Below, one piece after another: positions 41,231-48,768 of a stretch of DNA of 64,000 bases. Made by a program: the position numbers and the translations under genes. Positions within the stretch are counted from its first letter, which is position 1, and every line of letters begins with the position of its first letter. The notes below the pieces were generated by a model. That model had not been told where the DNA came from and did not search any database. It saw only the letters and a list, made by a program, of their open reading frames with translations. The stretch lies in contig CAZHRR010000002.1 of the NCBI GenBank assembly GCA_964534955.1, positions 1-64,000 on the forward strand. Direction: 5' to 3'. This DNA is from UBA2128 sp964534955 (GTDB taxonomy: Bacteria > Fidelibacterota > Marinisomatia > Marinisomatales > UBA2128).

Positions 41231-43231
41231 ATGGTACAGATTTCGGATAGCCTTATACTTTTCTCATTCATTCTTGCTGGTTATGCGACTTGGGCCGCCT
41301 TCATGAGCGGCCAGTGGCGCAGAGAGAAATTGCTGGCCAGTGCTGAGCGCAGTGCTCTTGCCTTGTTTGCGCTGTCAACTTTGTTGATTGTGGTGCTATT
41401 GTCTGCTTTTGTGACTCGTGATTTCTCACTGAAATACGTTGCATCTTATTCCAGCCGAACTCTGCCAATGTTTTACACCATCTCCGCCCTATGGGCTGGG
41501 CAGGCAGGATCGCTCTTGCTGTGGACTTGGCTTCTCTGTCTGTTTTCGGCGATAATTGTCTGGCAGAATCGTCAGAAAAACCGGGACCTGATGCCGTATG
41601 TTCTCGGTACCCTCCTTTTCACTGCTTTCTTTTTCTTTGGACTGATGGTGTACGCTACAAGTCCGTTTGAGCTCCTGCCGCAGTCAGTGGCCGATGGGAA
41701 CGGTCTCAATCCCATGCTGCAAAACTCTGGTATGGTCATTCATCCGCCAACACTTTTTCTGGGTTACGTCGGTTTTACCGTCCCCTTCGCCTTCGCAATT
41801 GCTGCATTGATCAGCAAAAGGCTTGACGCACAATGGATTCGCACAACCCGTCGGTGGACACTGTTTTCTTGGCTCTTTCTTACAATAGGTATCTTGTTTG
41901 GTGCAAAGTGGGCTTATGTTGAATTGGGGTGGGGCGGTTATTGGGCATGGGATCCAGTAGAGAACGCTTCGCTGATGCCGTGGTTAACTGGTACGGCGTT
42001 CCTGCATTCGGTGATAATTCAAGAAAAGCGTGGCATGCTGAAAGTATGGAATCTTGTGCTCATTGTTATCACATTTAGCCTTACCATATTCGGAACATTT
42101 ATCACCCGCAGCGGGATCATCGGTTCGGTTCATTCATTCGGAGTTTCAAATCTCGGCCCTCTGTTTTTGATTTTCCTCAGTGTGATCCTGGTTATCTCGC
42201 TGGGTCTTTTGTGGCTGCGTCGGCCAAATCTACAAAGCGACAATCATCTGGATGCATTCCTTTCCCGCGAGTCCAGCTTTCTCTTCAATAATCTGATCCT
42301 TGTAGGCATTGCCTTCGCTGTTTTCTGGGGCACGATCTTTCCGTTCATTTCCGAAGCTGTACGCAGTACAAAAATTACTGTTGGTCCGCCATACTACAAT
42401 CAGGTGAACTTGCCGTTAGGTCTGGCGCTCTTGGCACTCACCGGTATTTGTCCCCTGATAGCTTGGCGAAAAGTGTCGAAACGTAACCTGCGCCGCAGCT
42501 TTGTGATTCCTTTGTCTGGCTTTCTACTTACTGGGGTTGTCCTTCTCCTGTTTGGTCTGCGTTCCTTCTATTCAATTATGTCATTTGCGCTTTCGGTATT
42601 CGTACTGACAACAATTGGTTTGGAATTCTATCGTGGAGGTAAGGCTCGTGCCCGAATAAAAGATGTGAACTTAGTTCAGGGCATGTGGGATTTGACTGTA
42701 CGGAACAAACAGCGATATGGCGGCTATATCGTCCACCTTGGTGTGGTCATGATTTTTGTCGGCATCACTGGCTCCAGTGCTTTTCAGCAGGAACAGACAG
42801 CTGTACTGGATCAGGGAGAGTCGATAAAAATTGCCGATTTTTCCCTGCAATATCAAGGTCTTGTGGACCAATCCACAGAACACGCGCAAATCGTTGCCGC
42901 TAAGCTGCATGTAGATAAAGCCGGAGAGACGGTAGACACTATGTTTCCAGCAAAACAAATACATCGCAACCAAGAGCCGGTCTCAGAAGTGGATATCCGG
43001 CAGACATTGAAAGAGGACCTTTACCTTATTCTCGCCGGATGGGATGACCAACAACGGGCTACGGTAAAGGCTCTTGTTGTTCCTCTTGTTGCATGGATTT
43101 GGATAGGTGGAACCGTCATGATTGTCGGTACACTCATAGCTGTCGGACCTGACAGGGTGAACCGTAAGAGAAGATCTTTCCACGCTCGAAGTGTAAGACG
43201 CCAAGAAGTGGAGGAGATACAATATGCTTAA
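41231..43231 (+). CDS. ccmF: Cytochrome c maturation haem lyase subunit CcmF
   Basis: Attaches haem to apocytochrome c in the periplasm, with CcmH. 666 residues, about 15 helices, with the tryptophan-rich WWD signature KWAYVELGWGGYWAWDPVENASLMPWLTGTA and periplasmic His in NSGMVIHPPTLFLGYVGF. The C-terminal part before the last helix is the usual soluble domain. AAAGGAG lies before the ATG at 41231; a TTG at 41225 was disregarded. No ccmA-E or ccmG is in the window. Gene order places it in the middle of a copper island. Confidence 0.94.
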   Translation: MVQISDSLILFSFILAGYATWAAFMSGQWRREKLLASAERSALALFALSTLLIVVLLSAFVTRDFSLKYVASYSSRTLPMFYTISALWAGQAGSLLLWTWLLCLFSAIIVWQNRQKNRDLMPYVLGTLLFTAFFFFGLMVYATSPFELLPQSVADGNGLNPMLQNSGMVIHPPTLFLGYVGFTVPFAFAIAALISKRLDAQWIRTTRRWTLFSWLFLTIGILFGAKWAYVELGWGGYWAWDPVENASLMPWLTGTAFLHSVIIQEKRGMLKVWNLVLIVITFSLTIFGTFITRSGIIGSVHSFGVSNLGPLFLIFLSVILVISLGLLWLRRPNLQSDNHLDAFLSRESSFLFNNLILVGIAFAVFWGTIFPFISEAVRSTKITVGPPYYNQVNLPLGLALLALTGICPLIAWRKVSKRNLRRSFVIPLSGFLLTGVVLLLFGLRSFYSIMSFALSVFVLTTIGLEFYRGGKARARIKDVNLVQGMWDLTVRNKQRYGGYIVHLGVVMIFVGITGSSAFQQEQTAVLDQGESIKIADFSLQYQGLVDQSTEHAQIVAAKLHVDKAGETVDTMFPAKQIHRNQEPVSEVDIRQTLKEDLYLILAGWDDQQRATVKALVVPLVAWIWIGGTVMIVGTLIAVGPDRVNRKRRSFHARSVRRQEVEEIQYA

Positions 43232-43712
43232 TCGAAATTTGCTGCTGAACAAGACCATGATAATACTTTTGTTGTTTATGACCCCTTTGTTAACAGAGTC
43301 AGAAGTTACTCTGGGAGAGATCAAGAAAAGTCTTACCTGTCTGTGCGAATGCAACATGACCGTTGAAGCCTGTCAAGGGGCGATGGCCTGTGACTCTGCG
43401 GAAAATCTAACCCAAGAGGCAAAACGATTGATTGACAGAAATATGGGTCAGAAGGAAGTCTTGGCCAGTTTTGTCACACGTTATGGTGAGCGCATTCTTG
43501 CCGCACCATCGAAAAGAGGATTTAACCTCACAGCATGGATTTTGCCTTTTGCCGCCATTACTGTTACAGGTTTTGGCATTATCAGCGCCTTGCGAAAGTG
43601 GGTACGTTCTCCAGAGGAGGAGAGTGAAAGATCAGGGATAAATGCTGTTGATGCCGCCGACCTTGAGTACGAGGAAGAGCTGGAGGAGGTTCTGCGTGAT
43701 TTTTCCGGTTGA
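43224..43712 (+). CDS. ccmH: CcmH-like thioreduction protein
   Basis: 162 residues: signal/anchor helix, then a short periplasmic helical domain with LTCLCECNMTVEACQGAMAC (Cys39, 41, 43, 50, 56) in place of the classical LRC-x-x-C motif, and a C-terminal membrane helix (ILPFAAITVTGFGIISAL). The fold pattern ENLTQEAKRLIDRNMGQKEVLASFVTRYGERIL is that of CcmH/CycL/NrfF. The Cys-rich variant is common in anaerobe-related lineages. It overlaps ccmF by eight bases. Confidence 0.88.
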   Translation: MLNRNLLLNKTMIILLLFMTPLLTESEVTLGEIKKSLTCLCECNMTVEACQGAMACDSAENLTQEAKRLIDRNMGQKEVLASFVTRYGERILAAPSKRGFNLTAWILPFAAITVTGFGIISALRKWVRSPEEESERSGINAVDAADLEYEEELEEVLRDFSG

Positions 43713-43809
43713 AATTTGTGGTGAGAATCGAGAAGAGAAATGGAACAAACTCTGAGACGCTTTCTACAAAGGAATTTTTCATTAATCAGCAATTGATGGA
43801 GTAAAGCTT

Positions 43810-44250
43810 ATGAACACGGTTGTATTGTTGTCAATCATCCTGGGTAGTGCCTTGTATGTGGCATTGCCATTTCTTAGAAAGAAGACTGTTTCGTTAAGTG
43901 TCACTGGATCTAAGAATGTTCGCCTTGATGATCTTTACACGTACCGAGACAATCTTGTGTCCTCAATCAAAGAGCTTGAATTCGACTGCGAAACGGGGAA
44001 AATAGGAGGCGAAGATTTTGCAGAAATAAACGCCCGGTATCGTCGTCAAGCCATAGGTGTGCTCAAGGACATCCACTCATTAGAGAAGGGCGATGGTTCA
44101 CCACAGAAGTTTGAGAAGGAATTGTCTGATCTCCGCCTGAAGGGAAAAAGCGGGGGGACGCTTGACTGTCCTCACTGTGAAGCTCCGGTCATGTCAGAGG
44201 ACAGCTTTTGCAGTCAGTGTGGTCACCGTCTGCATAATGATGGTTCGTAA
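43810..44250 (+). CDS. Membrane-anchored zinc-ribbon protein (CcmI-like position)
   Basis: 146 residues: one N-terminal helix, a helical region (YRDNLVSSIKELEFDCETGKIGGEDFAEINARYRRQAIGVLKDI) resembling the N-terminus of CcmI-type proteins, then a C-terminal zinc ribbon (Cys120, 123, 134, 137). It follows ccmH with a 97-bp gap. A role in haem-lyase assembly is inferred from position and the CcmI-like helices only. Confidence 0.7.
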   Translation: MNTVVLLSIILGSALYVALPFLRKKTVSLSVTGSKNVRLDDLYTYRDNLVSSIKELEFDCETGKIGGEDFAEINARYRRQAIGVLKDIHSLEKGDGSPQKFEKELSDLRLKGKSGGTLDCPHCEAPVMSEDSFCSQCGHRLHNDGS

Positions 44251-44322
44251 GGTTGGGAAATGTTACGTGAGGAAAGAGAGTGAAGTTGGAATGGATGGGT
44301 TTTTTTCCCATAGATTCTACAC

Positions 44323-44805
44323 ATGAAAAAAACCGGAACTGAAATGAAGGAAAGCAACTCAGTTGAATCTCATGACGGTTATCGCCGTCGGTTGTTCCTT
44401 AACTATCTTCTCACTGGGGGTATCTTAAGTTTTACTGCGTCAATTATCTACCCAATTTTTCGTTTTTTAATTCCGCCTGAAAATGCAGAACCAGTTCCCA
44501 CAAGCGTTGTTGCTGGAACTGCCAACGAATTAAAACCAAATAGTAGTAAAATTATCCGGTTCGGAAGAAAACCGGCTATCTTGATTCGTACAAAGAAAGG
44601 GGAATACAGAGCGTTTACTGCTGTCTGTACGCACCTTGATTGTACCGTACAATATCGTGAGGATTTTCTGCATATTTGGTGTGCCTGTCATAACGGACAT
44701 TATGATTTGAAAGGCATAAACATTGCTGGACCACCTCCTCGTCCATTAGAATGGTTCAAGGTAGACATTAATGAGGGTAAAGTCTTTGTATCAAAGATAA
44801 CCTGA
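44323..44805 (+). CDS. Rieske 2Fe-2S protein
   Basis: 160 residues: an N-terminal twin-Arg-like RRRLF stretch and membrane anchor (about residues 27-50) followed by a Rieske domain. Cluster ligands Cys102 and His104 (CTHLDC), Cys120 and His123 (CACHNGHYD), with Cys107 and Cys122 forming the usual disulfide; GPPPRPLEWF is the Pro loop. It looks like the Rieske subunit of a cytochrome bc/b6f-type complex (QcrA), but no cytochrome b gene is nearby, so it may serve another quinol-linked enzyme. It sits 72 bp after the zinc-ribbon gene, behind a small ATGGG-T7-CCCAT hairpin (about 44294-44310). Confidence 0.9.
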   Translation: MKKTGTEMKESNSVESHDGYRRRLFLNYLLTGGILSFTASIIYPIFRFLIPPENAEPVPTSVVAGTANELKPNSSKIIRFGRKPAILIRTKKGEYRAFTAVCTHLDCTVQYREDFLHIWCACHNGHYDLKGINIAGPPPRPLEWFKVDINEGKVFVSKIT

Positions 44806-44882
44806 AAACTTTCACGGGATTATTAGAGAACATGAGAAAGTCGAAATCAAAATAGTGAATAAATAATGAGAAAGATTAACTA

Positions 44883-44966
44883 AAAGATCCAGTGTGTGGA
44901 ATGACAGTATCTGTGGGTTCTGCGGCGGGATTTGAGACATCAGTTATTGATAAATGGAGGAAATGA
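44883..44966 (+). pseudogene. Remnant of a YHS metal-binding domain
   Basis: An in-frame stretch reads KDPVCGMTVSVGSAAGFETSV and stops at 44966, directly after a TAA and with no start codon. It matches the first part of the YHS domains in the copper ATPase at 48769 (KDPVCSMSVEEETAAG; VDPVCGMTVALESAAGS) but lacks the second half with the FCS-HC cysteines. It appears to be a truncated leftover of a YHS gene between the Rieske and TRASH-like genes. Confidence 0.7.
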
Positions 44967-45382
44967 TGAATAATAAAAAACCGAATACAGCAATTACAAT
45001 TACATTGGGTCTGTTCATCCTTGGAGTTGTTTTACATGCTCAAGGAACAGCGGAGAATCCACAGCCCAAGAATCTTGGCCAGCAGCCAATTGTACGTGTG
45101 GCAGCTGATCATGTCTGTATGGGTATGGGCGTCAATCGCGTTTTTGACAAAGAACTCTTACCCGCAGTTGTTGAGGGCAAGACCTATTACGGATGTTGTG
45201 AGGGATGTCAGGCTACACTCCAGAAGGATCCCAAAAGCAGGATTGCAGTCGATCCCGTTACCGGAAATGTTGTGGACAAAGCGACGGCTGTCATTGGTGC
45301 GCTCCCCAATGGAGTGGTGCACTATTTCGAGAATGAACAAACGATGAAACAATTTGCTCAACATATACAATTGCAGGAATGA
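44966..45382 (+). CDS. Secreted TRASH/YHS-like metal-binding protein
   Basis: 138 residues from the ATG at 44966 (GGAGG five bases upstream; earlier in-frame ATGs at 44954 and 44963 are too close to it). Signal peptide ends near residue 26. The mature domain has VCMGMGVNRVFDKE (Cys51) and GKTYYGCCEGCQATLQKDP (Cys77, 78, 81), a TRASH/YHS-like treble-clef pattern, followed by IAVDPVTGNVVDKATAVIGALPNGVVHYFENE. Similar proteins are uncharacterised. Context (copper, cytochrome c maturation) suggests periplasmic copper handling. Confidence 0.75.
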   Translation: MNNKKPNTAITITLGLFILGVVLHAQGTAENPQPKNLGQQPIVRVAADHVCMGMGVNRVFDKELLPAVVEGKTYYGCCEGCQATLQKDPKSRIAVDPVTGNVVDKATAVIGALPNGVVHYFENEQTMKQFAQHIQLQE

Positions 45383-45383
45383 A

Positions 45384-45503
45384 ATGATGAGGTCATTAAA
45401 TCTTGTTGCTTCAGAGCTGTCTGAAAGGGATTTAGACTTATTCTCTCGACTGAAATTTGGTATGATAGTTCCGGATTTAGGCGAAGTTGATTATGAAGAA
45501 TAA
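45384..45503 (+). CDS. Possible small protein, 39 residues
   Basis: ATG at 45384 (or 45387) with AGGA five bases upstream, stop TAA at 45501-45503, starting one base after the previous stop codon. The product (starting MMRSLNLVASEL, ending EVDYEE) is hydrophilic and acidic at the end. No family recognised. It may be a real small ORF of the operon or a remnant; codon pattern alone cannot decide. Confidence 0.3.
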   Translation: MMRSLNLVASELSERDLDLFSRLKFGMIVPDLGEVDYEE

Positions 45504-45592
45504 AGGATCGATTCCATGAGAAGAAGAGGTGAAACCTGGCAAACTGTTAGTCCACGGAGCAACTTGCGCCGCTTTAAAGAGGAGGGGAAAAC

Positions 45593-46129
45593 ATGTTTGA
45601 AGGATTGAATGCATTAGAAGGAATACATCCGCTTGTTGTGCATTTTCCCATCGTGTTGACCTTGTTGGCTCTGTTGAGCCAGGTATGGGAGCAACTGAGA
45701 GGTCTCCCTGACGGCTTGAAAAAAGCCCCAGTGCTGCTGCTATACCTGTCGGCTGTAAGCGCTCTTGTCAGTGTGGCAACTGGATACTGGACGACTGAGT
45801 TACTTGGGCATGAAACGCCGGGTCATGAGTTTGTCCATACTCACAGGGATGTGATGGTCTGGTACACATCAATCCTTGTCCTCGGGACATTGGTACATCT
45901 TATCGTCAAGAAGTGTCAGACTGGGATATACCGGCTATTCTTGCTGATTGTCACAACTGGAATCATGGTCGTGGGGACAGACCTGGGCGGTCAATTGGTC
46001 TATCGGTATGGAGTAGGCGTGAAAAGTGGGATTTCATCAAGTGAGAATAGTGAAGACCAGGGGGAAGCCGAGGGGCAGGAAAAGCAGGAAACTCACATAC
46101 ACCCCAACGGTTCCGAGCACGTCCATTGA
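45593..46129 (+). CDS. DUF2231 membrane protein
   Basis: 178 residues with four predicted helices and the DUF2231 opening GIHPLVVHFPIVL, followed by ATGYWTTELLGHETPGHE and HTHRDVMVWYTSIL; several membrane-border His residues are conserved in this family and could bind haem or metal. The C-terminus is a soluble tail rich in Glu and His (ETHIHPNGSEHVH). The function of the family is unknown. GAGGAGGG precedes the ATG. Confidence 0.85.
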   Translation: MFEGLNALEGIHPLVVHFPIVLTLLALLSQVWEQLRGLPDGLKKAPVLLLYLSAVSALVSVATGYWTTELLGHETPGHEFVHTHRDVMVWYTSILVLGTLVHLIVKKCQTGIYRLFLLIVTTGIMVVGTDLGGQLVYRYGVGVKSGISSSENSEDQGEAEGQEKQETHIHPNGSEHVH

Positions 46130-46142
46130 TGATGGGCAGGAA

Positions 46143-48389
46143 ATGAAGAGGATAGACAATAAGAGGTCACACAGGTTCTTCTACAGGACAGTTCACCCGT
46201 TTGCTCCCCGGTCATTTCAGATCATCACTGTCTTGTCTCTTATTGTAAGCCTCGGATTTGGACAGGAGGGCTTCCCATCAGGATCTATCGTGGGCACTGT
46301 TAATAGCAGCGAAGGCCCATTGACTGGAGTGCAAGTCTGGCTGGAAGGCACCGAGGAGGGTGATATCACCGATTCACTGGGAATGTATCGGTTGGAGGTT
46401 CTATCTCCCGGAGACTATCAAATTGTCTTCCGACATATCGGATACAAAGAGGTAACAAGAAAAATCATAGTAGTAGAAGCGAGGGAAGAGCAGATTATTA
46501 ATATCGAGTTGAACCAAGTAGCGGTTGAAATGGATGCGATCTTAGTGACGCCCAAAGAGGAGGGGTTCGACCCTTCTGGTATCACGGCTCGATTGACAAC
46601 CCGTATGATTCAGGAAGCTCCAGGGGCCGCGCAGGACATCTTTCTGGTGCTGCAGACGCTTCCCGGGGTCTCTTCGGGTGGGGACGATTCGAAGCTATTT
46701 GTAAGAGGCGGGAGGCCTGAAGAGAACCTCATAGTCTACGATGGCGCCACAATTCCAAACCCGTTCCATTTTGATTTTATCGGTGGCGGGTTTTACTCAA
46801 TTTTCAATTCTGCTCTTGTTGAGAATGTAGAGTTCTATTCAGGATGGTTTCCTGCTCGATACGGAGATCGTCTTTCGTCAGTAATGATAATCGAGAACCG
46901 GGAGGCAAATCGTGAAAGAACAAGAGCCGAGATTTCCTTGAGCATGTCTGATTTGTCTGGAATGGTCGAAGCGCCCATTTCAAGCACAGCTGCTACTATC
47001 CTGAGCGTTCGCCGCAGCTATTTTGATCTTCTTCTCAATGAATCAGGATTTGGTGGTAAATACGATCTCCTGCCCTTTTTCTATGATGTGAATTCCCGGA
47101 CTGATGTTTTTCTCGCGGATAGACATCGACTGTCAATAAATCTTCTATACTCGCGTGAAGAGATGTCTGGCGAGTTTGACGAGCCTCACTGGGAAGGAAT
47201 GCATAACTGGTCAAGTGAAAGCTGGACTGCGGCGATGAGACTGCGATCACTTTTTTCAGAGAACTTTGCATCTGATCTAAACATCTATTGGAGCGAAGGA
47301 AGCAACAGAGCCAGCCACGCTGATGACATAGGTACTGAGAATACCAGGAAAGGGGAGGTGGCGATTAAAGAGGATATCGCTATTCGTAGAGGTGTTCACG
47401 AGTTTCATCTCGGTATGTGGCTGGTGCAGGATCGAGGTGAAATGAGAATCAACTTGCCTTTGGATCTGGCCTACAATTTTGAGCCGCTTGCCTTTGAATC
47501 AAACGGCAATACCACTAAACTTGCACTCTATACGGACGATACATGGAGAGTTAACGACAAGATTTCATTGAACCTGGGCGTTAGGGGAGACCATATTATT
47601 ATCAGTTCAGAAACCACCCTGTCACCTAGGCTGAATCTGGTTGTCACTCCGACAGAGACTGTCCAGCTTTCAGCCAACTATGGTTTGTATACACAGAGCC
47701 CTCCAGCATATGAACTAAAGAAAAACATCCAGCTTCGATCAAGGCAATCGCGTGCATGGGGAATAGGTATTTCTGGGACTTTCTCATCAGGCGATTTCTG
47801 GAGTCTTGAAGGCTATCGGAAACAGCTTTCCAACTTGATGACAATCGATTCCGTGGGGAACTTCGCCAGTGAAGGAGAAGGTAGTGCAACCGGTTATGAA
47901 CTTTACGTTCAGAGAAAGAGCGGAGATAGTTTCATCGGCTGGGGCTCCGTGACCTACTCTATTGCCAAAAGAAAGGAGCAGACGGCCGAGGAGGTGACAC
48001 TATTTGACTATGATCAAACCTATATGGTTACAGCTGTAGGACAGTATCGCCCGTCAAAGAAGTGGAAACTGAGTCTGCGGTTCCGCTACGCAACCGGAAG
48101 ACCCTACACTCCCGCAGAAGGGAGCTGGTACAACACTGAAGCTCAAAGATTTTTTCCAGTTGTTGGAGAAAGAAACTCTTCACGATATCCCCCCTATCAT
48201 CGGCTTGACATCCGTGTGGCACGATACTTTCCGCAGATACTCGGGGGACTAACTGTCTATTTGGAGACAATCAATACGTATGATCGGGACAACGTTGCCT
48301 ACTATGTCTGGAGTGAGGATTTCTCCAGCAAGAGGAACTTCACTGTGTTTCCTTTCATTCCCGTGATAGGCATAGATTTGATGTTATAG
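46143..48389 (+). CDS. TonB-dependent outer-membrane receptor
   Basis: 748 residues: signal peptide, a carboxypeptidase-regulatory-like domain (GSIVGTVNSSEGPLTGVQVWLEG...GMYRLEVLSPGDYQIVFRHIGYKE), plug domain (QDIFLVLQTLPGVSSGG; LFVRGGRPEENLIVYDGATI) and a beta-barrel ending IPVIGIDLML. The start at 46143 is preferred over an upstream in-frame ATG at 46026, because the signal peptide follows it and CAGGAA lies before it. Its place between DUF2231 and a copper ATPase suggests metal-related import, not proven. The stop codon TAG straddles the border of an inserted inverted-repeat element. Confidence 0.9.
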   Translation: MKRIDNKRSHRFFYRTVHPFAPRSFQIITVLSLIVSLGFGQEGFPSGSIVGTVNSSEGPLTGVQVWLEGTEEGDITDSLGMYRLEVLSPGDYQIVFRHIGYKEVTRKIIVVEAREEQIINIELNQVAVEMDAILVTPKEEGFDPSGITARLTTRMIQEAPGAAQDIFLVLQTLPGVSSGGDDSKLFVRGGRPEENLIVYDGATIPNPFHFDFIGGGFYSIFNSALVENVEFYSGWFPARYGDRLSSVMIIENREANRERTRAEISLSMSDLSGMVEAPISSTAATILSVRRSYFDLLLNESGFGGKYDLLPFFYDVNSRTDVFLADRHRLSINLLYSREEMSGEFDEPHWEGMHNWSSESWTAAMRLRSLFSENFASDLNIYWSEGSNRASHADDIGTENTRKGEVAIKEDIAIRRGVHEFHLGMWLVQDRGEMRINLPLDLAYNFEPLAFESNGNTTKLALYTDDTWRVNDKISLNLGVRGDHIIISSETTLSPRLNLVVTPTETVQLSANYGLYTQSPPAYELKKNIQLRSRQSRAWGIGISGTFSSGDFWSLEGYRKQLSNLMTIDSVGNFASEGEGSATGYELYVQRKSGDSFIGWGSVTYSIAKRKEQTAEEVTLFDYDQTYMVTAVGQYRPSKKWKLSLRFRYATGRPYTPAEGSWYNTEAQRFFPVVGERNSSRYPPYHRLDIRVARYFPQILGGLTVYLETINTYDRDNVAYYVWSEDFSSKRNFTVFPFIPVIGIDLML

Positions 48390-48687
48390 AAGGCTTTGAA
48401 AAACCTACTGCACAAATTAAAAAAGAGTAAAATTCGCCTGTCCACAGGGCACACACAGTGTCCTCCGTACAGCCTCCTTCGTAGATCCTGCGGACTTTTC
48501 GTTGGAAAACTCGTCCATAGCGTTGCTATTGACTGCATTTTCCCGCCTGAATGGCCCGTCCGAACGGCAGGGCCGGGCGGGCATTGTCGGGCAGGCCGTC
48601 TTAATCAGACCTGTCTGCGTTCCACTCCGAACAGGCAGGCAAATTTTTCTTCTTTTTTCTTCACACATAAGATTTTGCAAAGCCTTC
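48389..48687. repeat. 299-bp MITE-like element with 5-bp target duplication
   Basis: Perfect terminal inverted repeats GAAGGCTTTG and CAAAGCCTTC, extended imperfectly for about 50 bp on each side, are flanked by TTATA at 48384-48388 and 48688-48692. The interior holds a GC-rich palindromic segment (about 48546-48597) and a CAGCCTCCTTCGTAGA string shared with 355-371. No transposase. The element begins at the last base of the TonB receptor stop codon, so the target duplication plus its first base form that stop. Confidence 0.8.
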
Positions 48688-48768
48688 TTATAGAAATGGA
48701 AATACATATTTGAATCGGTAGTCACAATGTCATGAACGAATCAAACTAACGAACAGTAGGAGCTAATC
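48390..48768. other. Intergenic region between the TonB receptor and the copper ATPase
   Basis: 379 bp, of which 298 are the inverted-repeat element. The remaining 76 bp before the ATPase include TAGGAG as its Shine-Dalgarno; no metal-regulator operator is recognised. Frames open in 48396-48713 on both strands lie in repeat sequence. Confidence 0.65.

Noticed and set aside
45384..45503. Treating the 39-codon ORF as a second attenuator leader peptide
   Set aside because: Its codons show no run of one amino acid and no terminator follows before the DUF2231 gene.
48396..48725. ORFs of about 100 residues on both strands between the TonB receptor and copA
   Set aside because: They lie in the inverted-repeat element; translations reflect GC-rich palindromes and poly-A/T arms.
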